A stretch of 64,000 nt of DNA, taken from positions 120,054 to 184,053 of the forward strand of contig NZ_FNIY01000007.1 of the NCBI RefSeq assembly GCF_900104355.1, in the 5' to 3' direction. The DNA comes from Phyllobacterium sp. OV277 (GTDB lineage Bacteria > Pseudomonadota > Alphaproteobacteria > Rhizobiales > Rhizobiaceae). The stretch's first letter is position 1, and every line of letters begins with the position of its first letter. Below, piece after piece: positions 54,337 through 62,945 of this stretch. The notes beneath the pieces are model-generated. The model was not told the DNA's origin, ran no database searches, and saw nothing but the letters and a program-made list of their open reading frames with translations. The position numbers and the translations under genes were made by a program.

Positions 54337-55575
54337 ATGCGGAATCTTTTCGACAGACTTTCATTTTCAAATCCCCTCCGCAGTCGATCATCGACAGATA
54401 CAAAAATAGAGCAGGAAGCCCAGAAGAAAGGGAAGTACGACTGGAAGAATGCGCCGCTCTCCGTAACGGAGATTGCTGCCATTTGTCTTGATGTCGCTTT
54501 CGGTTCGGCAAATGGCGGCCACGATAACGGGTTTGCAGCCTTGGCAAACTCCGGGGCTGATGCGGGGCAAAAGGCACACGGCGCAAAAACCGGGAAGATC
54601 GACGTTCGCCCGAATCCCCTGTTTGTCAGCCATGGCCACAGCACCGGTGATCTGACAATCGAAAGTCCAGCCACCCTCAAATATCTGCAACGCCGAAAAT
54701 ACAAAGAACTTGCAGGAACGGGCGTCGGCATCGTGGGGTCCGCAGCCTCGATAGGATCGCTCGGATACCTGCCCGTCAATCCTGTGTCCATTTTGAAGCA
54801 ATCCAACACGGTTGGCGCAACGTCAGTGCATTTGACAAAACTGAAACAGCTGGCAAAGGAAATAGCCTCGCTGGAAGCAGAGAGGCCGCAGACCCGGCAG
54901 ACCGCCGAGCAGGAAAGCGCAGGAATTTCCACATTAATCAATCAAGTCATTAAATTGAAGGCGCACAAGGCAGGAATTGAGGGATCAAAACTTGTAACCA
55001 GCGCCATTCCTGTGCTCGGTGAGATCGTTACGGCGGGCGTAAACGCGGGGATTAACGCGACATCGTCGGCGGTGAAGACGTTTGACAAAGCCTATCATGC
55101 CAAGAGTTGTGCAAGACTTGCGATGATGCTTCATTGGCTCGCTTACAAGGAGCAGTTTCGTTCGTATTGCCGCAGGAATGGTCTGACCGATGACTATTTC
55201 GCGCGTGAGGATTATCTGGCCCATCCGCGGCCTCCCCGGCTGACAGGTATGGGTCTTAAAGCAGCCAATGAGACGCTGGCAAATGCATCCCGGCCACCAC
55301 GCTTGACAGGGATGGGATTGGCAGCCGCCAGACAAGCATTGGACGAGCATTCCCCGCCATCCAACCGAAAGCCGTCATCCGAATTCGAGACGACCGTCAG
55401 AAAGGCGCGCCAGAATTTCTATTTCGACCGGGACGCGGGTAATGCAACCAAAATTGTCAATGAACTTTTCACCCGAAGATCGGCACTTGCCGCTTACGGT
55501 CATTACGATGTTCTGGCGTTAATTATGGAGCCGGGCGGCTGGGTCGCTCTCACGGACAAGATTTCGTCACTCTGA
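54337..55575 (+). CDS. Unrecognised 412-residue protein with a PPRLTGMGL repeat
   Basis: No known family recognised. Residues 1-45 are charged; about 110-150 contain a glycine-rich hydrophobic stretch (GTGVGIVGSAASIGSLGYLP) and 215-245 another (VTSAIPVLGEIVTAGVNAGI), both able to insert in membranes. Between them is a coiled-coil-like piece (LKQLAKEIASLEAERPQTRQ). Near residue 300 there are two copies of RPPRLTGMGL 23 residues apart, each followed by an Ala-rich helix. The C-terminus is globular. Two glycine-zipper-like segments recall pore-forming or secreted effector proteins. It lies alone in the accessory region. Confidence 0.75.
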   Translation: MRNLFDRLSFSNPLRSRSSTDTKIEQEAQKKGKYDWKNAPLSVTEIAAICLDVAFGSANGGHDNGFAALANSGADAGQKAHGAKTGKIDVRPNPLFVSHGHSTGDLTIESPATLKYLQRRKYKELAGTGVGIVGSAASIGSLGYLPVNPVSILKQSNTVGATSVHLTKLKQLAKEIASLEAERPQTRQTAEQESAGISTLINQVIKLKAHKAGIEGSKLVTSAIPVLGEIVTAGVNAGINATSSAVKTFDKAYHAKSCARLAMMLHWLAYKEQFRSYCRRNGLTDDYFAREDYLAHPRPPRLTGMGLKAANETLANASRPPRLTGMGLAAARQALDEHSPPSNRKPSSEFETTVRKARQNFYFDRDAGNATKIVNELFTRRSALAAYGHYDVLALIMEPGGWVALTDKISSL

Positions 55576-55762
55576 CCACTCACCACCGTCCGGCATTGCT
55601 AACCGATAGCGAAATTGCGCCACTGCGGTCATGATCAAGCTACCGGGCTCAATTACTCCGCCGCCAAAGCCAGTTGCTGCGCGATCTCTGTTCTGCTTAT
55701 AATCCGGCATGCCTCCAACACGACGTCGTTATGAAACAATGGCCGATCCGAGGAAAAACCCC

Positions 55763-56989
55763 ATGAATCGATACGGAAAAACTTTGCGGGCAAGCATAGC
55801 TGCGGCATGCCTCATGACGTTGTTTGCAGGAACCTTTGGCGCCAGTGCGCAAGAAGCATGGCAAGGAAGTTGGGGCGCCAGCCCGGCATTCCCGATCGGC
55901 CCGGAACTCAGCAATGCCACGATACGGCAGTTTGTCCGTATCAGCGCCGGCGGATCAAAGGTTCGTTTGCGCTTCTCCAACGAGACCAGCACGCAGCCAT
56001 TGGTTATCGGCGCGGCCCGCATCGCCCGTCCCGGCAATGCTCCCGGTTCCATTGATCCTGCCAGCAGCCTGGCCGTGACATTTGGCGGCGCAAATTCCAT
56101 CACTGTTCCACCGGGTGCCCCGGCAGTCTCTGACCCGATTGATCTGAAAGTATCGGCTCTGGACACTTTGGCGGTCAGCTTGTTTTTACCACGCTGGACC
56201 GGCCCTTCCGTGGTGCATCCATTGGCGGAGCAAACTGCTTATCTGTCCATGTCCGGCGACAACACTGATACGCCTGCACTACCGGAAGCGACCACGCAAA
56301 CCATGCGGTTCATGCTTTCACGGGTCGAAGTGATAGCCGAAGGTGGTACCTTGGTCACGCTTGGGGATTCAATTACCGACGGTTATGGCTCGGGCACCGA
56401 CACCAATCAGCGTTGGCCCGATATTCTGGCTGAACGGCTGGCCAAATCAGGGGGTCCGGCGGTCGGTGTCGTGAATGCCGGGATCAGTGGCAACCGTGTG
56501 CTGCATGATTTACCGGAGGCAATGTTCGGCCCCAGCGCCCTCTCCCGGCTGGACCGCGACGTGCTCTCGGTTCCCGGTCTGCGCTGGGTGGTTGTCATGG
56601 AGGGTATCAATGATATTGGCCATTCGACGTCGGCAGGTCTGTCCGAACAGACAGTAACGCCTGAAGATCTCATTGGGGGACTGAAACAGATTGTTGCCCG
56701 CACGCGTGCGCATGGCGTGAAAGCCTATTGCGCCACCCTGACGCCCTACGAGGGCACGGTCTTCGCCCATTATTACACTCCGGAGGGTGAGACAAAACGT
56801 CAGGCAGTGAACAGCTGGATACGCACTCCCGACAATTGTGATGCGGTGATCGACTTTGATGCAACCGTGCGCGATCAGGCGAATCCTAAGCGCCTTCGCG
56901 CCGATTTCGATGTTGGCGACCATCTGCATCCAAACGCCGCCGGTTACAAAGCAATGGCGGAAGCGGTCGACCTCGGCCTCTTTCGCTAA
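55763..56989 (+). CDS. SGNH/GDSL hydrolase, secreted
   Basis: A 408-residue protein with a signal peptide (SIAAACLMTLFAGTFGASAQ). The catalytic Ser is in VTLGDSITDGYGSG near residue 205, the block III Asn in VVVMEGINDIGHS, and the Asp/His pair in VGDHLHPNAAGYKAMAEAVD near the C-terminus. An N-terminal beta-domain of about 190 residues precedes it, as in rhamnogalacturonan-acetylesterase- or arylesterase-like enzymes. AGGAAA upstream of ATG 55763 decides the start. Confidence 0.87.
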   Translation: MNRYGKTLRASIAAACLMTLFAGTFGASAQEAWQGSWGASPAFPIGPELSNATIRQFVRISAGGSKVRLRFSNETSTQPLVIGAARIARPGNAPGSIDPASSLAVTFGGANSITVPPGAPAVSDPIDLKVSALDTLAVSLFLPRWTGPSVVHPLAEQTAYLSMSGDNTDTPALPEATTQTMRFMLSRVEVIAEGGTLVTLGDSITDGYGSGTDTNQRWPDILAERLAKSGGPAVGVVNAGISGNRVLHDLPEAMFGPSALSRLDRDVLSVPGLRWVVVMEGINDIGHSTSAGLSEQTVTPEDLIGGLKQIVARTRAHGVKAYCATLTPYEGTVFAHYYTPEGETKRQAVNSWIRTPDNCDAVIDFDATVRDQANPKRLRADFDVGDHLHPNAAGYKAMAEAVDLGLFR

Positions 56990-57097
56990 AGCTGCGCCGG
57001 AACTAAACAGATTTTGTTGTTTAGCTTTGGCGGTGGTTCAAACTGATTTTGAAAACACAATTAAGCGGACGGGGATTTTGATGACGGAAGTCACATC

Positions 57098-57292
57098 TTG
57101 CAGTTCGACGTGGGAAACCGCGTGCGCATCGTCGCCTTCTTGAATACAGAATCGGCTGACGATTTATCTTGCACGATTAGCGAAGAATGGATGGACGCCG
57201 ATCTCTTCTACGCCACTGTTTCTGGTTGGAAGACACTATTCGCCATAGAGCGAGCAAGTAGGTTGAAAGCCAACACCCGCTCGCTCGCCTGA
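57098..57292 (+). CDS. Possible small protein (TTG start)
   Basis: A 64-residue frame from TTG 57098: QFDVGNRVRIVAFLNTESAD then SGWKTLFAIERASRLKANTR. The N-terminal VGNRVRIV looks like an SH3-type strand. No ATG start exists in frame, and an in-frame stop lies not far upstream, so it may be a gene relic. Confidence 0.3.
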   Translation: MQFDVGNRVRIVAFLNTESADDLSCTISEEWMDADLFYATVSGWKTLFAIERASRLKANTRSLA

Positions 57293-57399
57293 CGTTGATC
57301 CATGGATTCCCAAATATCCTTGTTGCCAGGCTAAAGACGGACGTTGAGATTTAGCTCAAGAAACTGATGAGGCGCAATCAGTAGGACACTATCAGAGAT

Positions 57400-57672
57400 A
57401 TGCAGAAGGTTTATTGGATCAATTTCAATGACATTGGCATGTTTAATTTGCCAATGGGAACCGGACTAGGCGTCGGCGTAACAGCCAATGATGAAGCAGA
57501 TGCACTTGAACAAACGCGAAGTTTGTTATTCAGGGTTCATCCCTTTCCAGCTTCTTTCGAAATTAAAGAAGTCAAACATCTTGATGATTTAGACCAGAAC
57601 CATGTGCGATCAAACATGGAAAATCACCTCAAGCGCGGAATTTGGTATCCTCCCGGATTTTCCTATGAGTGA
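57400..57672 (+). CDS. Hypothetical protein
   Basis: A 90-residue ORF (MQKVYWINFNDIGMFNLPMG; ADALEQTRSLLFRVHPFPAS; a KRGIWYPPGFSYE end). It looks like a real small cytosolic protein, possibly immunity-like in size, but no family is recognised. Confidence 0.5.
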   Translation: MQKVYWINFNDIGMFNLPMGTGLGVGVTANDEADALEQTRSLLFRVHPFPASFEIKEVKHLDDLDQNHVRSNMENHLKRGIWYPPGFSYE

Positions 57673-57841
57673 TCCTAGCCAGCAAGGGCAATGGTGTTGA
57701 ATGGCATTGCGGAGACCATCGCGCCGGAGGCAGCAAAGGCACAGTGAACGGCTGGTCCGGGTTCAAGTCGTAAATCGTATTGCCAATTGAAAATTTGCGG
57801 ATAAAGTTTCGCGCAGTTTGGTCTTGATCGCGAGTATCGTT

Positions 57842-58081
57842 ATGGCAAAAACCTTGGACCACAAACTGGACTGCAAGGATTGCGGTACAATCTACCTAGA
57901 CATTCCTGCAGACGTAAACTCCGACACCCCAATTTATTGCAGCACTTGCCAGAAATTCCTTGGCCGATGGGCCGAACTCGAAACTGACTTTGCCTTACAA
58001 GGCGGCCAGCATGGCGTCTATAAAATGGATGAAGGGCAGATCACGGTTATTGATGAAGGGCGAAAAGACCCAATCAATTAG
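57842..58081 (+). CDS. Small zinc-ribbon protein
   Basis: A 79-residue protein with two CxxC pairs, LDCKDCGTIYLD and IYCSTCQKFLGR, 19 residues apart, making a probable zinc ribbon. ATG 57842 is chosen over an upstream start at 57818. The stop overlaps the convergent DUF982 gene by 4 bp. Role unknown. Confidence 0.6.
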   Translation: MAKTLDHKLDCKDCGTIYLDIPADVNSDTPIYCSTCQKFLGRWAELETDFALQGGQHGVYKMDEGQITVIDEGRKDPIN

Positions 58082-58329
58082 CGCCCTTCTTTGATAAAGA
58101 TATAAGCGGCCTTTGCCGCTGTTATAAAAGCCTCTCTCGCCTCATTGACTGAGCGCTCCTCTTGCAGCGCGTCCAAACAAGTTTGCTGTGCTGCTAGGTA
58201 TGTTGGGCCTTCCCGTTTTGGCCAATCATAAAGCAAGAACTCTGCCGCCTCCTCAACCGAAGTGATATTTCGGTGTTGGCTTGCTTTCTTGGTTTCAACG
58301 GTTACAGATTCAAATGGGTGTTTGTGCAT
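58078..58329 (-). CDS. DUF982 family protein (second copy)
   Basis: An 83-residue protein similar to the product of 50895-51212 (ITSVEEAAEFLLYDWPKREG; ALQEERSVNEAREAFITAAK). Family members are short and of unknown role. Two DUF982 genes 7 kb apart suggest that the flanked DNA is accessory. Confidence 0.72.
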   Translation of the reverse strand: MHKHPFESVTVETKKASQHRNITSVEEAAEFLLYDWPKREGPTYLAAQQTCLDALQEERSVNEAREAFITAAKAAYIFIKEGR

Positions 58330-58394
58330 TAACAGGGCTCCGTGCCTTTGCGGGGTTTTTCTGCCACAAGCGGGTTAATCACGGTTCAACACCC

Positions 58395-58631
58395 TCAATT
58401 CGACGGGGGAGCCGCATTGTTGGCTGGTGACATTTCACCGGGAGCAGGTTTTTCAGGCGCTTGAATCGTTCCACTGGTTTCCAAGCTTTGGCCGAAAAAC
58501 TCAACAATTCCCCAAACGACAAGCGCAAGAAGAAGCGATGCAATTAATACTTTTAGAACCTGCCGCCCAAGATTCCCTTGCCGCGCTTCGGTAGCCGTTT
58601 CCTCCACGCGAGTTTCCGTTGGTTTATCCAT
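58395..58631 (-). CDS. Small single-TM protein
   Basis: A 78-residue protein: polar head (MDKPTETRVEETATEARQGN), TM helix (VLKVLIASLLLALVVWGIVE), then a Pro/Ala-rich tail. A strong AGGAGGT ribosome site precedes ATG 58631, so expression is likely. No family recognised. Confidence 0.65.
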   Translation of the reverse strand: MDKPTETRVEETATEARQGNLGRQVLKVLIASLLLALVVWGIVEFFGQSLETSGTIQAPEKPAPGEMSPANNAAPPSN

Positions 58632-59030
58632 AACGAATACCTCCTGCAGCACCTATAACCGGCTTAAATTGGATTGGTTCCAAATCGATATCACACTCAC
58701 GAAGAGGCGCATGGCACGGGGAAAATCGGAACGATAGGAACCATCTGAAAACAACTTCGTTTACTTCTAATCGAGCTAGCACTGGGCAAGTTTACAGAAA
58801 CGCTACTCGATAGGGGCTCAGTATCGTCAACGAATAAAACCGTGGGCAATCTGGGCCCCACTATTTCAGTGACAGGCATTATACTGGAAATTCAACCCGA
58901 CCTGCGATTCTAACGCGCCCGCAGGTCGGGTTTTCTCCAAGTGTGCCAATGTCCGCCATTAGAAACATTAAGGATTTTCATTTGGGTGGCGTTCGGCCAT
59001 TATCGGTCTTGGGTAAGGGGAGAAACAGAA
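58632..59030. other. Intergenic region with an orphan terminator
   Basis: A 399-bp gap between divergent small genes. It has no gene that I can support on the plus strand, yet it ends with a good intrinsic terminator (58896-58934). A small RNA of up to about 200 nt is possible. Confidence 0.35.
58896..58934 (+). terminator. Orphan intrinsic terminator
   Basis: CCCGACCTGC (58896-58905) and GCAGGTCGGG (58921-58930) form a perfect 10-bp stem with a 15-nt loop, followed by TTTT. No plus-strand gene ends within 800 bp upstream. Confidence 0.7.
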
Positions 59031-59183
59031 ATGGGAAGCTTTAGTGTTTGGCACTGGATGATCATTACGATTATCCTTTGCGTGATCGTTGCGCCGTTCT
59101 GGATGATATTTAAAAGAACGGGCATTCCACCTGTTCTCTCAATTCTTGCAGTCATTCCGGGTGCCATCCTCATCTTCATATGA
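59031..59183 (+). CDS. Small two-TM membrane protein
   Basis: A 50-residue protein, MGSFSVWHWMIITIILCVIV at the start, and VLSILAVIPGAILIFI at the end: two helices joined by FKRTGIPP. AAGGGGAGAAA is upstream. Similar tiny proteins are common in Rhizobiales accessory DNA; function unknown. Confidence 0.6.
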   Translation: MGSFSVWHWMIITIILCVIVAPFWMIFKRTGIPPVLSILAVIPGAILIFI

Positions 59184-59221
59184 ATTGTGGCATTGAAACG
59201 CTGGCCTCAAGATACAGCCAA

Positions 59222-59385
59222 ATGACCGACGTCGCGCCCGAAAAAAATGGTATCATCCATGGACAGAGCTGCACATCATCATATTGGTGTATTTCTTTTT
59301 TGGCGGGGGCCCACTGATCTTGTATGCGATCTATTTAGGGCTAAGAAAGCTTACGACATTTACGCTTCGCAAGTGGTCGAAATAG
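59222..59385 (+). pseudogene. Frameshifted small TM protein (A7 run)
   Basis: From ATG 59222 the frame gives MTDVAPEK, then fails. At the run of seven A (59241-59247) a shift of one base continues as KWYHPWTELHIIILVYFFFG then GGPLILYAIYLGLRKLTTFT to a stop at 59383, making a coherent 54-residue membrane protein. It is either a pseudogene, a sequencing slip, or a case of slippage at the A-run. Confidence 0.5.
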
Positions 59386-59445
59386 GAGCAGCTGCAGTCG
59401 CGGCGCTTTATTTACACGCCCACAAACTTTGGAGATTGGTGTTGC

Positions 59446-59625
59446 ATGGACAACCTTCTTCTTGCCGACGACCTTGAACTATTAGCACTGCAAGATGACC
59501 TTCAAACATTGGGTGTCAGCCCTTCATTAATAATGGCTGCAGCTGCCATACGCTCTCAGGCTCGAGAAATAATAGCCCTGAAAGAAGAATTGGAGACTGT
59601 GGGCCGCACCTCACCTTTGAAATAA
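59446..59625 (+). CDS. Small helical protein (phage-like context)
   Basis: A 59-residue ORF: MDNLLLADDLELLALQDDLQ and AAAIRSQAREIIALKEELET, predicted as two amphipathic helices. GGAG lies 11 nt upstream. It converges with the DUF1515 relic, overlapping its end by 15 bp. Function unknown. Confidence 0.45.
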   Translation: MDNLLLADDLELLALQDDLQTLGVSPSLIMAAAAIRSQAREIIALKEELETVGRTSPLK

Positions 59626-59996
59626 CCGCGCTGCCCACTCAACTGAGTTGGCCAGTGTCACACCAAGCGCTGCCCCAGCCAATTCAACGACGCCAAGCGC
59701 ACCAATCCCCATTAACATCCATTTCTTCACCTCATCTGTCACATTCTTACTATCGTCGACCTTCGTGGAGATTGAACCATGGGAAATTTCATCCCGCTCA
59801 ATTCTTCGATCAATTCGTCCATCCGGCGATGAACAACAGCCCGCTTTTCGTCCGTTTCTCGGTTCTCCGCTCCGGCTCTTCGTCCAGAAGCATCGATGTC
59901 ACGCCGCAATCCCTCAAACTGTGCCGAAAGCGTACCGATTGCCTTGTAGATGTCAGTCAGGCTTTTGCCGTCATCACCAGCACTTCCTTGTTTTGC
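59611..59996 (-). pseudogene. Frameshifted DUF1515-like gene
   Basis: The minus strand first encodes KSLTDIYKAIGTLSAQFEGL then DIDASGRRAGAENRETDEKR and VVHRRMDELIEEL, then changes frame near 59775-59790 and continues as STKVDDSKNVTDEVKKWMLM then GIGALGVVELAGAALGVTLA to the stop at 59611. This layout (coiled-coil head, then a TM helix) matches DUF1515, a phage/GTA-associated family of Rhizobiales. There is also no start codon after the in-frame TAG at 59997-59999, so it is broken twice. Confidence 0.65.
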
Positions 59997-60298
59997 CTAA
60001 TGCATTGTGTGAGGCCATTAGAAACGACGAAGCAGTCAGGAACTTGTATCGGACCAATCCGGCTTTTTATAAGTTTCAGATGAACCAATGCATCAAATCT
60101 GGACCTAAAAGAACGGCAGAAATGAACAGGAAACTTGCGGCCATTATGGGCGTTTGCTTGAAAAATCCTATTCCACTTTACTGCAAGCGATTAATTGATG
60201 GCGCTGTTAGTGGCAAACTGACATCGAACGACACTGGCCCATTCATGCAGACCGGCATACCGAACGCAAAAATTGTCGAAGTCATTAGAGGCAATTAA
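59993..60298 (+). pseudogene. Truncated ORF of unknown origin
   Basis: About 100 codons in frame to a stop at 60298 (ALCEAIRNDEAVRNLYRTNP; KIVEVIRGN at the end), with four Cys. Only a TTG offers a start. It begins where the DUF1515 relic ends, so it is likely the 3' part of a gene that lost its front. The family is unknown. Confidence 0.3.
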
Positions 60299-60497
60299 AA
60301 CAGATATGGCGTGCCCTAGCCCACTCAGCAAGTTCGGGAGCGGGAGATGAACAATTGCAATTGCCTTTTGCCAGACCTTGAACGAACGTCTCATGCCGGG
60401 TGTTTTTCAGTACTGGAATGAACGAACCTTGATTTCCGTAATTGCTCTGTGAAATGAATTAAAGATTCAACCTCACGCAGAAACTGCAGGAACTGAA

Positions 60498-60887
60498 ATG
60501 AGGACAAAGCTTTCGAACTGGGTTTACCGGATTGGTAGCAGTGCCTTCGTCATTACCACTATCTACGCTATTAGGGTGGTCTTGCGGGCAGCAAATGAGA
60601 TTACAACTCAATCGCCGGGATTAGTCGATCCACAACACGTAACAATCACGGCCCTTACCGGGACTATAGGACTTGTTTGCGCTACGGCTGCCATGCTTTT
60701 ACGATCTGGCGCGGTCATATGGCTTCTCCCGATCTACTGGCTTTCGGCAACTGCCTCGCTTGCATTCGTTTCGAGAGATTCGTTGGGCGCAATGGTCGTT
60801 GCCGGAGTTGTAATCATCGTTCCTCTCTTAATCGTTCTGCCAATTCTGTTCTGGCTTGTGAAGCGCGACGAAATCCGACGGCCATAG
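60498..60887 (+). CDS. Small integral membrane protein
   Basis: A 129-residue protein with three to four hydrophobic segments (about 10-28, 50-68, 72-92 and 95-122). MRTKLSNWVYRIGSSAFVIT at the start; IIVPLLIVLPILFWLVKRDE at the end. AGGAAC lies upstream. No family recognised. Confidence 0.65.
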   Translation: MRTKLSNWVYRIGSSAFVITTIYAIRVVLRAANEITTQSPGLVDPQHVTITALTGTIGLVCATAAMLLRSGAVIWLLPIYWLSATASLAFVSRDSLGAMVVAGVVIIVPLLIVLPILFWLVKRDEIRRP

Positions 60888-60991
60888 CCAACAAGCAACG
60901 GGCCCGAAACTGCGACTTATAGTTGACGGCGGAAACAGCGGCCCGCGGGTCGCTGCAAAAGCGGCTCTGACATGCGCCATAACGCTCTCAA

Positions 60992-61366
60992 CTATTTTTT
61001 GGCAAAAGGCTTCTTGTCCTTTGCAGTCGCCAGCGTCTTGCCATTTGCATCCAAGGCTTTGACAGTAATGGAATAAAAATGTGTTCCCGACGGCGGGCAT
61101 GGCCCCTTGTACTTCACTGCACCATAAGGCAGCGAGGATTGACCGGTGTACGCCACTTTTCCCCCACCGTGATTAAAATCCATGGCGTTTGTATCTACCA
61201 TCTTAACTTCGAGTTGCGTGGTCCCCTTTGGAACGTCAGTCAACTTGATTGGCGGCGTATTTGAATCGAAGCATTTCTTCGTTGGGCCCCATTCAAAGGA
61301 AGCTCGCATCGCAGAAGCAGAAGAAACAACTGCCACACTCATACATATCGCTACCGCAATTCTCAA
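60992..61366 (-). CDS. Exported PEBP-like protein
   Basis: A 124-residue protein with a signal peptide (RIAVAICMSVAVVSSASA). GTTQLEVKMVDTNAMDFNHG and YKGPCPPSGTHFYSITVKAL match the core of the PEBP/YbhB-type fold (the PPxGxHxY motif), with the family Cys retained. It is shorter than normal (about 160). A TTG start at 61366 after GGGAGAG is chosen; an upstream TTG at 61396 is possible. Confidence 0.65.
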   Translation of the reverse strand: MRIAVAICMSVAVVSSASAMRASFEWGPTKKCFDSNTPPIKLTDVPKGTTQLEVKMVDTNAMDFNHGGGKVAYTGQSSLPYGAVKYKGPCPPSGTHFYSITVKALDANGKTLATAKDKKPFAKK

Positions 61367-61475
61367 TTTTCTCTCCCAATCTCCATTCGAGCGCAACGCA
61401 AGAATCCCCAGATTAGATTAGTTTACGGCGAGGCAGAGAATAGTCCAGTATCCCATTTTACAGTTGTAATTGACT

Positions 61476-61551
61476 TGGTTGCGAAGACACGATTTGAACC
61501 CGCGCCACTCCAGATTGTAAGTCCGGAGCTTGAACACCTATTAAACACGCC
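61476..61551 (-). pseudogene. Degenerate tRNA-like sequence (anticodon TAC)
   Basis: Read on the minus strand, the region has an anticodon arm CCGGA-CTTACAA-TCTGG, a T-loop TTCAAAT followed by exactly 13 nt and then CCA, and a D-arm-like GTTT..GG..AAGC. The T-stem (GCGGG/CGTGT) is poorly paired and no 5' partner exists for the acceptor strand CTTCGCA. It is therefore a broken tRNA or the tRNA 3' end left by an integrated element, not a working gene. Confidence 0.4.
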
Positions 61552-61564
61552 ATAGTGTTGAACC

Positions 61565-62239
61565 ATGTCTTCAAACATGTCCGCCATACTTCTAAATCTC
61601 GTAAATTCAATGTTCGCTTTCGACGAACACGGCAAGATGACGGGAAGTTCTCCGCAATTCTATTTGCTTCGCACCGCTAATTCAGTCGATGCCAGATTTC
61701 ACGTTGCTCTGCCCGACGACGTTGCCAATCGCCTTCAACAGATTGCTACCGGACCACGGATGCGCCCGAGCCAATGGGCCGACGAGTACGCTGGCTATCT
61801 GTCTTTACTGGCCTCTGTCAAAACATTGAAATCTATTCGGTCCGGCCAGCTCTACAATTTTCCCATTGCCATGAGATCGATTGAAAACACGGTGGCAATC
61901 GACAAACATAATGCTGATCTTCTGAACTATGGTCTCCAAGAATGGTTACCAGATGTAGCTGCTGGTGTGCCTATTTCAGCTGCAATTGCAGACAATAGAG
62001 CGGTTTCCATCTGCGCAAGTGCGATTGCATCTGAAACAGCGCATTCTGCAGGTGTGGAAACCTTGCCCGAGTATCGCGGAAATGGTTTCGCTTTGTTGGC
62101 GGTTACGGCGTGGGCCGAACAGGTTCGATCTAAGCGTGCCGTTCCATTTTATGCCACCACGTTTGACAACATCGCTTCGCAGCGATTAGCCAATAGTCTG
62201 GGCCTTGATCTCATTGGATCAGAATTCACAGTCTATTGA
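61565..62239 (+). CDS. GNAT (FR47-like) acetyltransferase
   Basis: A 224-residue protein. The C-terminal half is the FR47-like GNAT fold: AGVETLPEYRGNGFALLAVT carries the R-x-x-G-x-G/A acetyl-CoA motif, and PFYATTFDNIASQRLANSLG follows as in the family. The N-terminal half is less typical. It starts 14 bp after the tRNA-like sequence. Substrate unknown. Confidence 0.8.
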   Translation: MSSNMSAILLNLVNSMFAFDEHGKMTGSSPQFYLLRTANSVDARFHVALPDDVANRLQQIATGPRMRPSQWADEYAGYLSLLASVKTLKSIRSGQLYNFPIAMRSIENTVAIDKHNADLLNYGLQEWLPDVAAGVPISAAIADNRAVSICASAIASETAHSAGVETLPEYRGNGFALLAVTAWAEQVRSKRAVPFYATTFDNIASQRLANSLGLDLIGSEFTVY

Positions 62240-62380
62240 ATTATTGAGCGGTGAATTTTTGGTAAAGCTTTCCATGGCGGGGAGCCGTGAAGCTCTTCCC
62301 ATGCACTCGACACTGTAAAATCCACGTTGCTCACCTATGTCTACACGGTGACTGGTTTGACGAGGAGCTTTGCTGACCGC

Positions 62381-62605
62381 ATGTGGATGATCCGCCTGTA
62401 CTTCTTGGCCTTATGTTTGGGATTCGTCGGCTTTGGCTACCTGCTAATCACAATCGGCGGACCGGACCATGGCGTCAGTGGCGCAATATTGACTGGCTAC
62501 GTTGCAGGTCACGCGCTCATCAAATTTGGTGTTGGATTAGCTCTGTTGGGTAGCGCCATTCAAATCGCATATTGGCTGCGGCATTTTTTAGCCTTTCTTC
62601 CTTAA
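62381..62605 (+). CDS. Small membrane protein
   Basis: A 74-residue protein with two TM helices (LYFLALCLGFVGFGYLLITI; LIKFGVGLALLGSAIQIAYW). The start is uncertain: ATG 62381 or 62387, or TTG 62327. Function unknown. Confidence 0.5.
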   Translation: MWMIRLYFLALCLGFVGFGYLLITIGGPDHGVSGAILTGYVAGHALIKFGVGLALLGSAIQIAYWLRHFLAFLP

Positions 62606-62945
62606 TTGCGCCCCATAAACCTCCACCTGCCGCAAGCTATGTGCTCGGGCTGGGTTTGACCGGCGAGTGTTCCCTGTCCATAGGTCCGCACTGAACATCA
62701 GATCATCCAATGCGGATTCTATAGTGATTTTAATCCTAGTGAAAGGATTATTTTCTCCAGATCAGTTGCTTTATGAATACGAAATTATTTGGTTGCAATG
62801 AAACGTGCGTTTCATTTTGAAGAGCTGTCTGCAAGAAAATTTCATCTTACTTGCAGTTTAGTTTGAACGTATATTGATTTTGTGGCGAGTATTCTGAATT
62901 CATTACTCCAGCGATACGCATGACTACATCCGGAGGATTTAAGGC
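62606..62945. other. Intergenic region upstream of the Hint-domain gene
   Basis: 340 bp, AT-rich toward the right. No gene seen. GGAGGA stands 9 nt before ATG 62946. It likely carries the promoter of the large downstream gene. Confidence 0.4.
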
